Below the pieces are notes generated by a model. That model ran no database searches, was not told the DNA's origin, and saw nothing but the letters and a program-made list of their open reading frames with translations. The translations under genes and the position numbers were made by a program. Positions 1 through 8,181 of a stretch of 64,000 nucleotides of DNA are shown one piece after another. This stretch comes from Bacillota bacterium. Its GTDB lineage: Bacteria; Bacillota; Clostridia; Lachnospirales; Lachnospiraceae. The stretch lies in NCBI GenBank assembly GCA_023457255.1, contig JAEWMB010000033.1, positions 1-64,000 of the forward strand, written 5' to 3'. Within the stretch, counting starts at the first letter, position 1. Every line of letters begins with the position of its first letter.

Positions 1-48
1 CTGTCTTAAATCTTCTACTTGTTCTAAATATTTCAGTATTTTGTGCAT
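1..48 (-). CDS. N-terminal fragment of an unidentified protein (runs off the window)
   Basis: The minus strand opens an ATG at position 48 preceded by a GAGG-type ribosome binding site with 7-nt spacing, and the frame stays open for all 16 codons to the window edge (MHKILKYLEQVEDLRQ). The residues are charged and helix-forming, but too few to name a family. It would be divergent from the PspA gene. The call rests only on the start context and open frame. Confidence 0.4.
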   Translation of the reverse strand, partial: MHKILKYLEQVEDLRQ

Positions 49-193
49 TTTTTCATCCTCTTTGAAATGATTATACACTTTTCCCTTATTCTTATAAACC
101 TTTAAAAATATTCATGCGTTTGTCGTGGATTTTTACCCTAATCAAATTCTAAACCTTCTGAACTTATTATAAGCATTCTTGTCTTATTTTAAC

Positions 194-222
194 TTGACGT
201 TCTTTGGTAAAAATACTAAACT
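194..222 (+). promoter_or_regulatory. Putative sigma-A promoter of the PspA gene
   Basis: TTGACG and TAAACT are separated by 17 bp. The predicted transcript would have a leader of about 130 nt that contains two copies of CACTTGTCATG (292-302 and 313-323). The -10 box is only a moderate match. Confidence 0.45.
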
Positions 223-357
223 AATCACATAACATAGGAAAGGATGTCCGGTAATCTTTCCTTCGTTAAACAAGAGAACTGTATACAGGCTCACTTGTCA
301 TGGCAAGCATCCCACTTGTCATGAAGAAAATTATCATAATAAGTGGAGGTACATACA

Positions 358-1035
358 ATGGGGATTTTAACACGTTTTAAGGATATCATGTCCGCAAATA
401 TCAATGCACTTTTAGACAAAGCAGAGAATCCTGAAAAAATGATAGATCAATGTTTACGTAATTTAAATGAGGATTTAGGTAAAGTAAAATCCGAAACTGC
501 CGCCATTATGGCAGAGGAAGCAAGAGCAAAAAGAACATTGGACGATTGTAACGAAGATATTACAAAGATGCAAACTTATGCTATCAAAGCTTTGGAAGCA
601 AACAACGAAACCGATGCCAGAAAGTTCCTAGAGCAAAAAGCATCTTTAACAAATAAGGCGGCAGGGTTACAGCAGGCATATGACCTTGCTCACACTAATG
701 CAGCTAACATGAAGACTATGCATGACAAGTTGGTGAGAGATATTAATGAGCTTGAGTCCCGTAAAGATATGATCAAAGGAAAGCTTGCCGTTGCCAAAAC
801 ACAGGAACGTATCAATAAGATGGGCTCTTCTGTGGAGAGTGCAAATAACTCCATGGCTAGCTTTGCTAGATTTGAGGAGATTGCTAATAAAAAACTGGAT
901 GAAGCAAACGCAATGGCAGAATTAAATAACTCCTCACCAGAAAATACCATTAAAGATCTGGCTGCAAAGTACGATTCCTCTAATCCTGACATCGACAACG
1001 AATTGGCAGCTTTAAAGCAAAGCCTGGGAAAATAA
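358..1035 (+). CDS. pspA: PspA/IM30 family membrane-stress protein
   Basis: This 225-residue protein belongs to the PspA/IM30/Vipp1 family, ESCRT-III-like proteins that assemble on the inner face of the cytoplasmic membrane and protect it under stress. It begins with the amphipathic helix typical of the family (MGILTRFKDIMSANINALLD), followed by the NPEKMIDQ segment and a long alanine- and charge-rich coiled coil to about residue 190. The start is ATG 358, with GGAGG 8 nt upstream; a GTG at 343 lies over that ribosome binding site and is rejected. A strong terminator follows at once, so it is probably mostly monocistronic. The next genes (zinc ribbon, TPM, SPFH proteins) are also membrane-associated, which suggests a shared envelope role. 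Confidence 0.93.
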   Translation: MGILTRFKDIMSANINALLDKAENPEKMIDQCLRNLNEDLGKVKSETAAIMAEEARAKRTLDDCNEDITKMQTYAIKALEANNETDARKFLEQKASLTNKAAGLQQAYDLAHTNAANMKTMHDKLVRDINELESRKDMIKGKLAVAKTQERINKMGSSVESANNSMASFARFEEIANKKLDEANAMAELNNSSPENTIKDLAAKYDSSNPDIDNELAALKQSLGK

Positions 1036-1049
1036 TTCTAAGTAGTTGC

Positions 1050-1090
1050 TGCCACAAAGACACTTACCCTGTGCCTTTGTGGCATTTTTT
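1050..1090 (+). terminator. Intrinsic terminator after pspA
   Basis: A perfect 10-bp stem (TGCCACAAAG / CTTTGTGGCA) with a 15-nt loop is followed by six T residues. Confidence 0.9.
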
Positions 1091-1159
1091 ATGAATGCAT
1101 ACAATTTTTAGCATCAGAATACGGCATGCTAGAAATTGCATAGAAAGCGAGAACTGCTC

Positions 1160-2293
1160 ATGGTAATTCAATATAAATGTCCCGGCTGTGGTGCTGATTT
1201 GGTATTTGATTCTATGTCAAAGAAACTTCACTGCGCCGGCTGCGGAAGTTATTATCCTATTGATTCTATGCCCGCTCCCGATGTCCCTCCCTGCGAGTCG
1301 GAGGATGCCCCAAAGGTTTCTCCCTTTCGTCCGGAGGATATCTTCACAGAAACTTCCTTTGGTCATGACAAGCAAGAATCTGCATGGCAGCATAGAAATT
1401 TTAGTAACGGCAAGGTTTCCGAATATCACTGCAAAAATTGTGGAGCTGTTGTTATTACAGACAAAGATACGATTGCAACTTCCTGTAGTTTTTGCGGAGC
1501 TGCCGTAGTCTTAAGTGATCGTGTAGAAGGGCAGCTAGAACCCTCAAGAATCATACCTTTTAAGATTAACCGTGATCAGGCAACAAAAGCATTTCAAAAA
1601 TGGTGTAAAAAAGGATTACTCACTCCTGCTGAGTTTAAACATGCCGACCGAGTTAAAAATATTACCGGTATCTATGTACCCTTCTGGTTATATGACTTAA
1701 ATGGTATAGGGGATATCGACGCAACCTGTACCAGAGTAAGAGCGTATACCCGTGGTGACTATATTTACACCGAAACACAATATTATCACGTATACCGAAA
1801 GGTTAACCTTAATTATTCCAGCGTGCCTACGGATGCTTCCGAGAAAATGAATGATACTTTAATGGATCGCTTAGAGCCTTACCAAAATCATGAGCTGGTT
1901 ACCTTCGAAATGCCATATCTGGCAGGGTATCTTGCAGAAAAATATAACTTTAGTGCAGATCAGCTTTTTCCACGGGTTCGGGATAAGGTCGGAGTCTTCG
2001 TGGATAATTACTTGCGAAATACCATCCAGGGCTACCAGAGTGTAATCACGAACCGTAAAGATATTAACATCTATAAAAAGAATGCTTACTATACTCTTTT
2101 ACCTGTTTGGATGGTTTGCTATGACTTCAGAGATTCCGAACATATCTTCGCTATGAACGGGCAAACCGGAAAGATTGTTGGAAAGCCTCCTCTTTCGGTT
2201 CCTAAAATGATAGGATGGTTTTTCGGTGTTACTTCTTTGTCATTTCTACTAATCAAACTGCTTGTTGTTCTAAACGGAGGGCCTTGGTTATGA
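1160..2293 (+). CDS. Zinc-ribbon membrane-associated protein (TFIIB-type zinc ribbon)
   Basis: This 377-residue protein carries two CxxC-x(n)-CxxC zinc ribbons. The first is near the N terminus (CPGCG ... CAGCG) and the second near residues 90-115 (CKNCG ... CSFCG). A mixed central domain of unknown function follows, and a hydrophobic segment near the C terminus could anchor it in the membrane. ATG 1160 is preferred over an upstream TTG because the zinc ribbon begins immediately after it, although the ribosome binding site is weak. The stop overlaps the start of the TPM gene (ATGA), which implies translational coupling. The biochemical function is unknown. Such proteins often sit beside TPM and SPFH genes in Firmicutes, and that context holds here. 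Confidence 0.75.
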   Translation: MVIQYKCPGCGADLVFDSMSKKLHCAGCGSYYPIDSMPAPDVPPCESEDAPKVSPFRPEDIFTETSFGHDKQESAWQHRNFSNGKVSEYHCKNCGAVVITDKDTIATSCSFCGAAVVLSDRVEGQLEPSRIIPFKINRDQATKAFQKWCKKGLLTPAEFKHADRVKNITGIYVPFWLYDLNGIGDIDATCTRVRAYTRGDYIYTETQYYHVYRKVNLNYSSVPTDASEKMNDTLMDRLEPYQNHELVTFEMPYLAGYLAEKYNFSADQLFPRVRDKVGVFVDNYLRNTIQGYQSVITNRKDINIYKKNAYYTLLPVWMVCYDFRDSEHIFAMNGQTGKIVGKPPLSVPKMIGWFFGVTSLSFLLIKLLVVLNGGPWL

Positions 2294-3273
2294 GAGTAAA
2301 CGATAAGAAAAATTTCATTGCCATTCGGCTGATGCTTATGATAAGCTGTATTTGTATCATCAGTATCATAATCGGGATTCCTAAGTTTGCCGTTATGGCT
2401 GAGACTTCCAAGCATACTGCACACATTGAAGATAATGCAGGTTTACTGTCTGACAGTGAGAAGTCAAAACTGAAACAAAAGCTTTCTGATTATGCTGAAA
2501 AATCAGGTTTTGATCTTATCATTTTAACAACGGATGAACTGAATAGGAAAGTGGAAGATAATGATTTGGCTATCATGAACTATGTAAAAGGATATTTAGA
2601 AGACTATATTGACAAGAATTGTGATAATGGTACTTTTACAGAAGATGCAGCAATCTTGTATTTTGACCAGGCCTACCGTTGGTTAAATATCCAAGGATAT
2701 GGAAGAGCTGAAACCATATTAAATGATGACAGCATCGAATATATCTTAGACGATATCTCGAGCTATTTTCGTGAGGACGATTATTATAATGCATTTATAA
2801 ACTTTGGTAAGCAAGCAAAGTATTATGCAGCATTACCAGATACTAATACCGGTAATAACAATAACAACGTCCCAAATAAAGGTCCTGGGAGCAACCATAA
2901 TACTGGATATGGCTCCTCCTCTCAACATAGTTCCAATGATGCAAGGAAAGAGTTTGTTGAAAATGTAATCTATAATACTTGGTTTCAGCTATTTGCTGCC
3001 ATTATAATCGGAATTAGTACCGTTGCAATCATGGCATCACGGTCCGGCGGCAGAGCCACAATTAATAACCGTACTTACCTTAATGAGGGGAATTCCGGTG
3101 TTGTCGCCAGGCGAGATGATTATATCAGAACAAGTGTAACAAAAGTAAAGCGCCCTAAACCTAATACAAACCATAATTCAGGTTCCGGCAGCAATCGAGG
3201 TTTTCGAAGCAGCGGGGGCGGGGGTGTCAGCAGAGGTGGTCGGTCACATAGTGGCGGCGGACGAAGAGTATAA
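2290..3273 (+). CDS. TPM-domain (YgcG-like) membrane protein
   Basis: This protein of about 327 residues has an N-terminal hydrophobic signal or anchor (residues ~10-35). A TPM domain follows (about 40-170; begins HIEDNAGLLSDSEKSKLKQKL), the fold also called Repair_PSII or TPM_phosphatase. Then come an Asn/Gly/Ser-rich linker, a membrane segment (FAAIIIGISTVAIMAS) and a Gly/Ser/Arg-rich cytoplasmic tail ending SGGGRRV. The start is ATG 2290, overlapping the previous stop as ATGA, with GGAGG upstream. TPM proteins are associated with envelope or photosystem maintenance, but the bacterial YgcG role is unsettled. The glycine-rich tail resembles those of other YgcG-type proteins. Confidence 0.8.
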   Translation: MRVNDKKNFIAIRLMLMISCICIISIIIGIPKFAVMAETSKHTAHIEDNAGLLSDSEKSKLKQKLSDYAEKSGFDLIILTTDELNRKVEDNDLAIMNYVKGYLEDYIDKNCDNGTFTEDAAILYFDQAYRWLNIQGYGRAETILNDDSIEYILDDISSYFREDDYYNAFINFGKQAKYYAALPDTNTGNNNNNVPNKGPGSNHNTGYGSSSQHSSNDARKEFVENVIYNTWFQLFAAIIIGISTVAIMASRSGGRATINNRTYLNEGNSGVVARRDDYIRTSVTKVKRPKPNTNHNSGSGSNRGFRSSGGGGVSRGGRSHSGGGRRV

Positions 3274-3291
3274 CGTGAAAGGTGAATTTCT

Positions 3292-4299
3292 ATGGGATTT
3301 TTTAGAAGTCAATTGGCAAATGTCGTAGAATGGAAAGAATTCCGCGATGATATGATTTTTTACAAATGGCATGACAATGAAATCAAACGAGGCAGCCGTC
3401 TCATAATTCGTCCGGGCCAGGATGCTATTTTCTTATTTAACGGGGCCATGGAAGGTATCTTTAAGGACGACGGTGAATACGATATTGAATCGGATATCAT
3501 TCCCTTTCTTTCTACACTGAAAGGATTTAAATTTGGCTTTAACAGCGGCATGCGTGCCGAAGTTTTATTTATCAATACAAGAGAGTTTTCGGTACGCTGG
3601 GGTACTTCAAATGCAATCAATATCCCGGCACCGCAATACAACTTACCCGGAGGTCTTCCTATCCGTTCCTATGGTACCTATACCTTTAAGGTAAAAGATT
3701 ATGTGAAGTTAATCGATAATGTAGCTGGAATTAAAGATTCTTTTTTAGTAGAAGATGTAAAACTTCGTATCTCGTCTGTACTTGATCAATTATTAATGAA
3801 GTGGATCGTGCAGGAGGGTAATGATATCTTTAATCTCTCCATCAATTCCATCAATATCGCAAACGGTATTAAACAGGATCTTGATATGCAGTTGTTTGAT
3901 ACCGGAATGAGTATTAGCTCCTTTCAAATCATGAGTTTTACCTATCCGGAAGAAGTTCAGGCAATGATTAATAAAACTGCCTCCCATAGTATGGTTGGTA
4001 ATATGAGCCGTTATCAGCAGATTAACTTCTCTGATGGTCTCTCTGCCGGTAATATAAAAAGCGGCGGATTTGCTTCCGATATGGCAGGAATGATGATGGG
4101 CATGAAGTTTGCAAACCAGATGGTGCAGAATATGAATCAAGGTTTGGCGGATGCTGATGAACAGCAAAAAACCTTTACCTATAATACAACGAACAATGAA
4201 TCCGGCACTACGGCTAACAAACCAAATTTCTGTCCGAACTGCGGCTTAAAAACCGGGAACAGTAATTTCTGCCCGAATTGTGGCCAAAAACTGGTATAA
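3292..4299 (+). CDS. SPFH-domain protein with C-terminal zinc ribbon
   Basis: This 335-residue protein resembles the SPFH/virion-core-like family (stomatin, prohibitin, flotillin superfamily). The SPFH-like region covers roughly residues 20-230. A Met/Gly-rich stretch (MAGMMMGMKFANQMVQNMNQ) follows, and the protein ends in a zinc ribbon, CPNCG ... CPNCGQKLV. There is no signal peptide, so it is cytoplasmic or peripheral at the membrane. The gene follows the TPM gene by 18 nt with AAGGTG as ribosome binding site, so the zinc-ribbon, TPM and SPFH proteins are probably made together. With PspA upstream this looks like a membrane-integrity group; that role is inferred from neighbours. Confidence 0.82.
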   Translation: MGFFRSQLANVVEWKEFRDDMIFYKWHDNEIKRGSRLIIRPGQDAIFLFNGAMEGIFKDDGEYDIESDIIPFLSTLKGFKFGFNSGMRAEVLFINTREFSVRWGTSNAINIPAPQYNLPGGLPIRSYGTYTFKVKDYVKLIDNVAGIKDSFLVEDVKLRISSVLDQLLMKWIVQEGNDIFNLSINSINIANGIKQDLDMQLFDTGMSISSFQIMSFTYPEEVQAMINKTASHSMVGNMSRYQQINFSDGLSAGNIKSGGFASDMAGMMMGMKFANQMVQNMNQGLADADEQQKTFTYNTTNNESGTTANKPNFCPNCGLKTGNSNFCPNCGQKLV

Positions 4300-4319
4300 T
4301 AGATTCTAAAGAAGTAAAA

Positions 4320-4388
4320 GGGATGAAGCAAGGTTTTTTAAAGTAAGTATTCTCACTTACCTTAGCCACCTTGAAGCATCCCTTTTTT
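4320..4388. terminator. Terminator between convergent SPFH and GGDEF genes
   Basis: The outer stem pairs GGGATG with CATCCC, an inner stem pairs GTAAGT with ACTTAC, and TTTTTT follows on the plus strand. It lies between convergent genes and may serve both. Confidence 0.7.
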
Positions 4389-4399
4389 AATCATATTGA

Positions 4400-5530
4400 T
4401 TATTCTGCCATCTGATTCCTTTTTCCACATATCCTTTCTTTGTATACTACCACATTCCTTCCGCTTTTTTTGGCAACATATAATGATTTATCGGCTGCTT
4501 TGTATAATTGTGACATACACTGCATTGTGGTTGGAACAACAGAGGATACTCCAACACTTACCGTAACTACAGGAGTTCCAAGCATCGGGCTATGTTTGAT
4601 ATTAAGCTGCTCAATATTACACCGTATCTTTTCAGCAAAAGCAACTAAATCCGATTCTTTCATATCATATGCAAGAACCAGAAACTCTTCTCCGCCGATT
4701 CGAGCAGTAAGATCGCTGTTCCTTCTCGCAGTTTTTTTTAGTTCCGCAGCAACCAGCTTCAGACATTTATCTCCTTGAGGATGTCCGAAACTGTCATTGT
4801 ACCGCTTAAAATTATCGACATCCACAATCATAAGTCCGATTCTGCTCCCAGAACGAAGGCAATAAGGCAATAAAATGCCTAAGTTACGATCCAGCCCTCT
4901 GCGATTTAATAAACCGGTCAGAGGATCTTCTTCTGCATTTTTAGCCATGAATTGAAGTTTCTGCTGCATCCTGAGCATCTTCCTTTGCTGAGAATACAAA
5001 AGACGCGAAAAACATAATAAGGCACCGCTGCAAACTAACATACTTATCTGATTCGTAATAGATAAATCAAGCTGCAGAAATACAAAACTAATAAAAATTA
5101 GCTGTGTAGTTGCAAAACACAAAAATTCTTGAACATTGAAAAGCGGAACTAACGATACGACGGAAATTAAAACACAATATATCCCTACGTTTTTACTGTC
5201 AAACAAAGAAATATAACCGGAGGCATAGATAAACAAAAGGGAAAAGGCCCAGAAGCTTCGATAAATCAGGGGAGCAATTACATAGTCTTTCTTTCTCTTA
5301 CTATAGGCTCCTAAAGCAAAAAAAACTATCGATATTACTTCAAATATTAATAGGAAGCCTACATAGGTCTTCTGAATTTCATGGTATCTTCCTCCAAAAT
5401 TCCATAGAAATAAAGCCATTATCGGTAATAAAAAAACTAGAATGGCTGATAAAACTACAACTCGTTTTAGATTTTCCCGAACGAGCCGGATTCTTAACTT
5501 TTCAGCATTTGATAACATGAAATTCCCCAT
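4400..5530 (-). CDS. Membrane-bound diguanylate cyclase (GGDEF)
   Basis: This 376-residue protein makes cyclic di-GMP from two GTP. The first ~190 residues contain about six hydrophobic membrane helices. A linker leads to a GGDEF domain beginning DPLTGLLNRRGLDRN. The signature is GGEEF (about residues 277-281), which is catalytically competent in this family. Upstream are the metal- and substrate-binding stretches VDVDNFKRYNDSFGH and QGDKCL. No EAL or other output domain is present. The start at 5530 has AGGGG with 7-nt spacing; an internal ATG at 5518 is possible. The membrane region is not a recognised sensor module, so its signal is unknown. Confidence 0.9.
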   Translation of the reverse strand: MGNFMLSNAEKLRIRLVRENLKRVVVLSAILVFLLPIMALFLWNFGGRYHEIQKTYVGFLLIFEVISIVFFALGAYSKRKKDYVIAPLIYRSFWAFSLLFIYASGYISLFDSKNVGIYCVLISVVSLVPLFNVQEFLCFATTQLIFISFVFLQLDLSITNQISMLVCSGALLCFSRLLYSQQRKMLRMQQKLQFMAKNAEEDPLTGLLNRRGLDRNLGILLPYCLRSGSRIGLMIVDVDNFKRYNDSFGHPQGDKCLKLVAAELKKTARRNSDLTARIGGEEFLVLAYDMKESDLVAFAEKIRCNIEQLNIKHSPMLGTPVVTVSVGVSSVVPTTMQCMSQLYKAADKSLYVAKKSGRNVVVYKERICGKRNQMAE

Positions 5531-5974
5531 ACCTTGTCCCCTATACGTACGAAATCATCCGTTCTAAATCATCCCTCTCGTATCTCATTTAGAAATATCT
5601 GCTTACGTAAATAGAAACCTGCCACATGGTATTAAGCTAATATGCTATTCATAGCTTAATCGTAAAAAGGAACCGAACAAGCTGCGGCAATAAAGGATTG
5701 CAAAAATTACTCTTAATTCTGATACACGAAAAAATTGATTCTACATAAATCACGCGCCCCTGTATACTTTTTAATAAGTATACTAACCTAACGATGATTA
5801 TAACATACTAAAATTGTAAAATCCAATCCTTTTTTCAATCTTTATTGGTAAAAATGTCAAATTACATGTCTTATCAAGAATGCTGATTTTATCAAGAACT
5901 ACTTTAAATAGGAATGAGGGGGTACCGCATCCATTGTTAGTTTTCAATCTCTCCAACGATCAAGAAAAAATTAT
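5531..5974. promoter_or_regulatory. Intergenic region upstream of the GGDEF gene with two inverted repeats
   Basis: This gap of 444 bases has no convincing gene. It holds two inverted repeats: ATTAAGCTA/TAGCTTAAT (5631-5639 and 5652-5660), and a perfect 8-bp GTATACTT/AAGTATAC with a 6-bp spacer (5762-5783). Both could be operators or hairpins for the divergent-side GGDEF gene. I found no convincing paired -35/-10 boxes for that gene, and no clear bioY terminator. Confidence 0.35.
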
Positions 5975-6523
5975 TCATTCTCTTCCTGCTTCTAAATAAA
6001 CTTTGATTTGTTTTCGCACCGGCAGGGAGATTGCCGTACATGCAACCATTTTTATAACATCCCCAGGTATAAAAGGAATAACACCTGCCATCAATGCTTC
6101 CCAGACCCCAAACTTAAGCTGCAGGCCAAGCCATATCGTTCCAATGAGATAGCAGCCTATTGTTCCAATTGCCATCCCCGAAAATACAATAACCGGATTT
6201 TTTCCCCACTTCTTTGTAAAAAATCCAGTAAAAAATGCTATAACAAGGTAACCTATCAGATATCCACCGGTTGGTCCGGCCAAGACTCCAAATCCGGCCA
6301 TTCCTTCTGCAAAAACCGGAATTCCAACTAATCCGAGCATCAGATAGATAAGTACACTGATAATTCCTTTTTGGGGGCCTAAAATAGCTGCACAAAGATA
6401 TACGGCAAAAGTCCCCAGGGAGATTGGAACTGTGGAAAGCGGAATAGAGAAGGGAGCTAAGATACATAATATTGCTGTCATTAATGCTGTCATTGTGATT
6501 GATATTGTTTTAGTATTTTTCAT
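5975..6523 (-). CDS. bioY: Biotin ECF transporter S component BioY
   Basis: This 182-residue, six-helix membrane protein is the substrate-binding subunit of the biotin ECF transporter. It shows the BioY hallmarks: a glycine-rich stretch FGVLAGPTGGYLIGYL near residues 77-92 and the C-terminal FIPGDVIKMV segment. No EcfA/EcfT genes are adjacent, so it would share a common energising module or act alone. The start at 6523 has GAGG with 7-nt spacing. The promoter is overlapped by a BirA-type operator, which fits biotin-repressed uptake. Confidence 0.95.
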   Translation of the reverse strand: MKNTKTISITMTALMTAILCILAPFSIPLSTVPISLGTFAVYLCAAILGPQKGIISVLIYLMLGLVGIPVFAEGMAGFGVLAGPTGGYLIGYLVIAFFTGFFTKKWGKNPVIVFSGMAIGTIGCYLIGTIWLGLQLKFGVWEALMAGVIPFIPGDVIKMVACTAISLPVRKQIKVYLEAGRE

Positions 6524-6547
6524 AATTCTACCTCAGTGTTTTTGACC

Positions 6548-6603
6548 ATTATATTCCACGATAATCCAAATGTCAACCAATATTTTATATTAGGTTTACA
6601 TTT
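6548..6603 (-). promoter_or_regulatory. bioY promoter with overlapping BirA operator
   Basis: On the minus strand, TTGACA and TATAAT are separated by exactly 17 bp (-35 at 6571-6576, -10 at 6548-6553). An 11-bp inverted repeat with one mismatch (6568-6578 and 6593-6603; TGTAAACC, 14 bp, GGTTGACA) matches the Firmicutes BirA box. One half-site includes the -35 hexamer, so bound BirA would block RNA polymerase. Confidence 0.88.
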
Positions 6604-6693
6604 GTCATAGTTAGCCTTAGCCTTTGGTGCATCTCAATCAACAAAGGGACCTTCTTTACAGCAGTCCCTGTCACCTCTAAAATCTAACTTATC

Positions 6694-7242
6694 CTATTTT
6701 CTCTCCGCTAAAGTCCCCCATTCTTGGTCTCTTTGTGCAATTACTAACTCCATATCTTTAGGAATTGGCCACTCAATACCAACCCCAGGATCATTCCATA
6801 GCAATCCACCCTCATCACCCGGGTGATAGAAGTCAGTACATTTATAAGCGAACACTGCGGTCTCAGATAAGACTAAATATCCATGGGCAAATCCTTCCGG
6901 TACCAAAAATTGTTTTTGATTCTCTTCGCTAAGCACCACACCGTACCATTTACCAAATGTTTTGGAATTTTTTCTAAGATCTACCGCCACATCAAAAACC
7001 TTACCACTTAATACCCGTACGAGTTTCGCCTGCGGGTAATTGATTTGAAAATGCAGCCCTCTTAGTACTCCTTTTTTTGACATCGACTGGTTGTCCTGTA
7101 CAAACTCGGCTGTAATCCCTGCGGCTTCATATGCCTCTTTATGATACGTCTCAATAAAGTATCCGCGATCGTCCTTAAATATTGTGGGTTCAATTATAAG
7201 TAATCCATCAATACCACATTCTGTCACTGTTATTTTTCCCAT
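6694..7242 (-). CDS. rfbC: dTDP-4-dehydrorhamnose 3,5-epimerase
   Basis: This 182-residue cupin enzyme catalyses step three of dTDP-L-rhamnose synthesis, the double epimerisation of dTDP-4-keto-6-deoxyglucose. Family motifs visible include the N-terminal IEPTIFKDDRGYFIETYH, the catalytic-His segment GVLRGLHFQ, and FLVPEGFAHGYLVLSE. ATG 7242 is chosen because GGAG lies 9 nt upstream; the ATG at 7257 has no ribosome binding site. It is the last of four rml genes and is followed by a weak hairpin (AGGGAC/GTCCCT). Confidence 0.95.
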   Translation of the reverse strand: MGKITVTECGIDGLLIIEPTIFKDDRGYFIETYHKEAYEAAGITAEFVQDNQSMSKKGVLRGLHFQINYPQAKLVRVLSGKVFDVAVDLRKNSKTFGKWYGVVLSEENQKQFLVPEGFAHGYLVLSETAVFAYKCTDFYHPGDEGGLLWNDPGVGIEWPIPKDMELVIAQRDQEWGTLAERK

Positions 7243-7320
7243 CTTTTTATTCTCCATTTATTTATATTAATCCCGATTAAATCTTTATTCAATCGGAATA
7301 CAGCCAAGGCATATTTTAAT

Positions 7321-8181
7321 TCACGAGATAAAGTTCTCTGCTCGCAGCTCGTCCAAATAACGAGATAACGCATCTTGCCAAGCAGGTAGTCGTTCAAAGC
7401 CCTGTTCTATTAGCTTTTCTTTGCTAAGTCTGCTGTTTTTGGGACGTTTTGCTTTGGTTGGAAATTGTTCTGAAGTCAATGGTTGAACCGTTATATTTTT
7501 TCCCGACATGCGAAAGATTTCTTTCGCAAATTCATACCAACTGCAAAATCCTTCATTGGTAACATGATAAGTCCCGTATTTTTCTGTTTTTATCATCGCT
7601 GCAAGGCACCTTGCCAAATCTACCGTATAAGTTGGGGAACCGATTTGATCAGCAACAACAGATACGGTACTTCTCTCCTCACTAAGACGTAGCATTGTCC
7701 TTACAAAATTCTTTCCATTCTTGCCAAATACCCAGGAAACCCGAACAATAAAATAACTCTTCAATTCACGAAGTACAGCCTGTTCTCCTTCGTATTTCGT
7801 CTGTCCATACCAGTTAATAGGAGCAGCACAATCCCAGGGTTCGTAGGTTTTTTCTCCTTCTCCCGGAAAAACATAGTCCGTACTAACATACAGCATTTTC
7901 GCATGATTTTTTGCACAGGCTTTTGCCAGATAAGAGGTCGCCAGCGCATTTACTCTTAATGCTTTTTCTGTTTCCTCCTCGGCAAGATCCACGGCTGAGT
8001 AGGCGGCACAATGAATTACCGCTTCCGGATTTATTTCTCTCATTGTATTCATTACCTGGTTTTCATCCGTTATGTCAAGGTTTTCCCTTGTTAGCCCAAC
8101 CGCTGTCAGTCCTTGTTTTTTTAATTCCTTCACTACATCATAACCCAACTGTCCGCTTACCCCGGTTACTACCACTCTCAT
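7321..8181 (-). CDS. rfbD: dTDP-4-dehydrorhamnose reductase
   Basis: This 286-residue short-chain dehydrogenase performs the last step of dTDP-L-rhamnose synthesis. The N-terminal Rossmann motif is VTGVSGQLGYDV, and the catalytic YxxxK is seen in INWYGQTKYEGE. STDYVFPGEG is a typical RmlD segment. It overlaps rmlB by four bases (ATGA), which indicates translational coupling. A ribosome binding site GGAG lies about 10 nt upstream, inside rmlB. Confidence 0.95.
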   Translation of the reverse strand: MRVVVTGVSGQLGYDVVKELKKQGLTAVGLTRENLDITDENQVMNTMREINPEAVIHCAAYSAVDLAEEETEKALRVNALATSYLAKACAKNHAKMLYVSTDYVFPGEGEKTYEPWDCAAPINWYGQTKYEGEQAVLRELKSYFIVRVSWVFGKNGKNFVRTMLRLSEERSTVSVVADQIGSPTYTVDLARCLAAMIKTEKYGTYHVTNEGFCSWYEFAKEIFRMSGKNITVQPLTSEQFPTKAKRPKNSRLSKEKLIEQGFERLPAWQDALSRYLDELRAENFIS

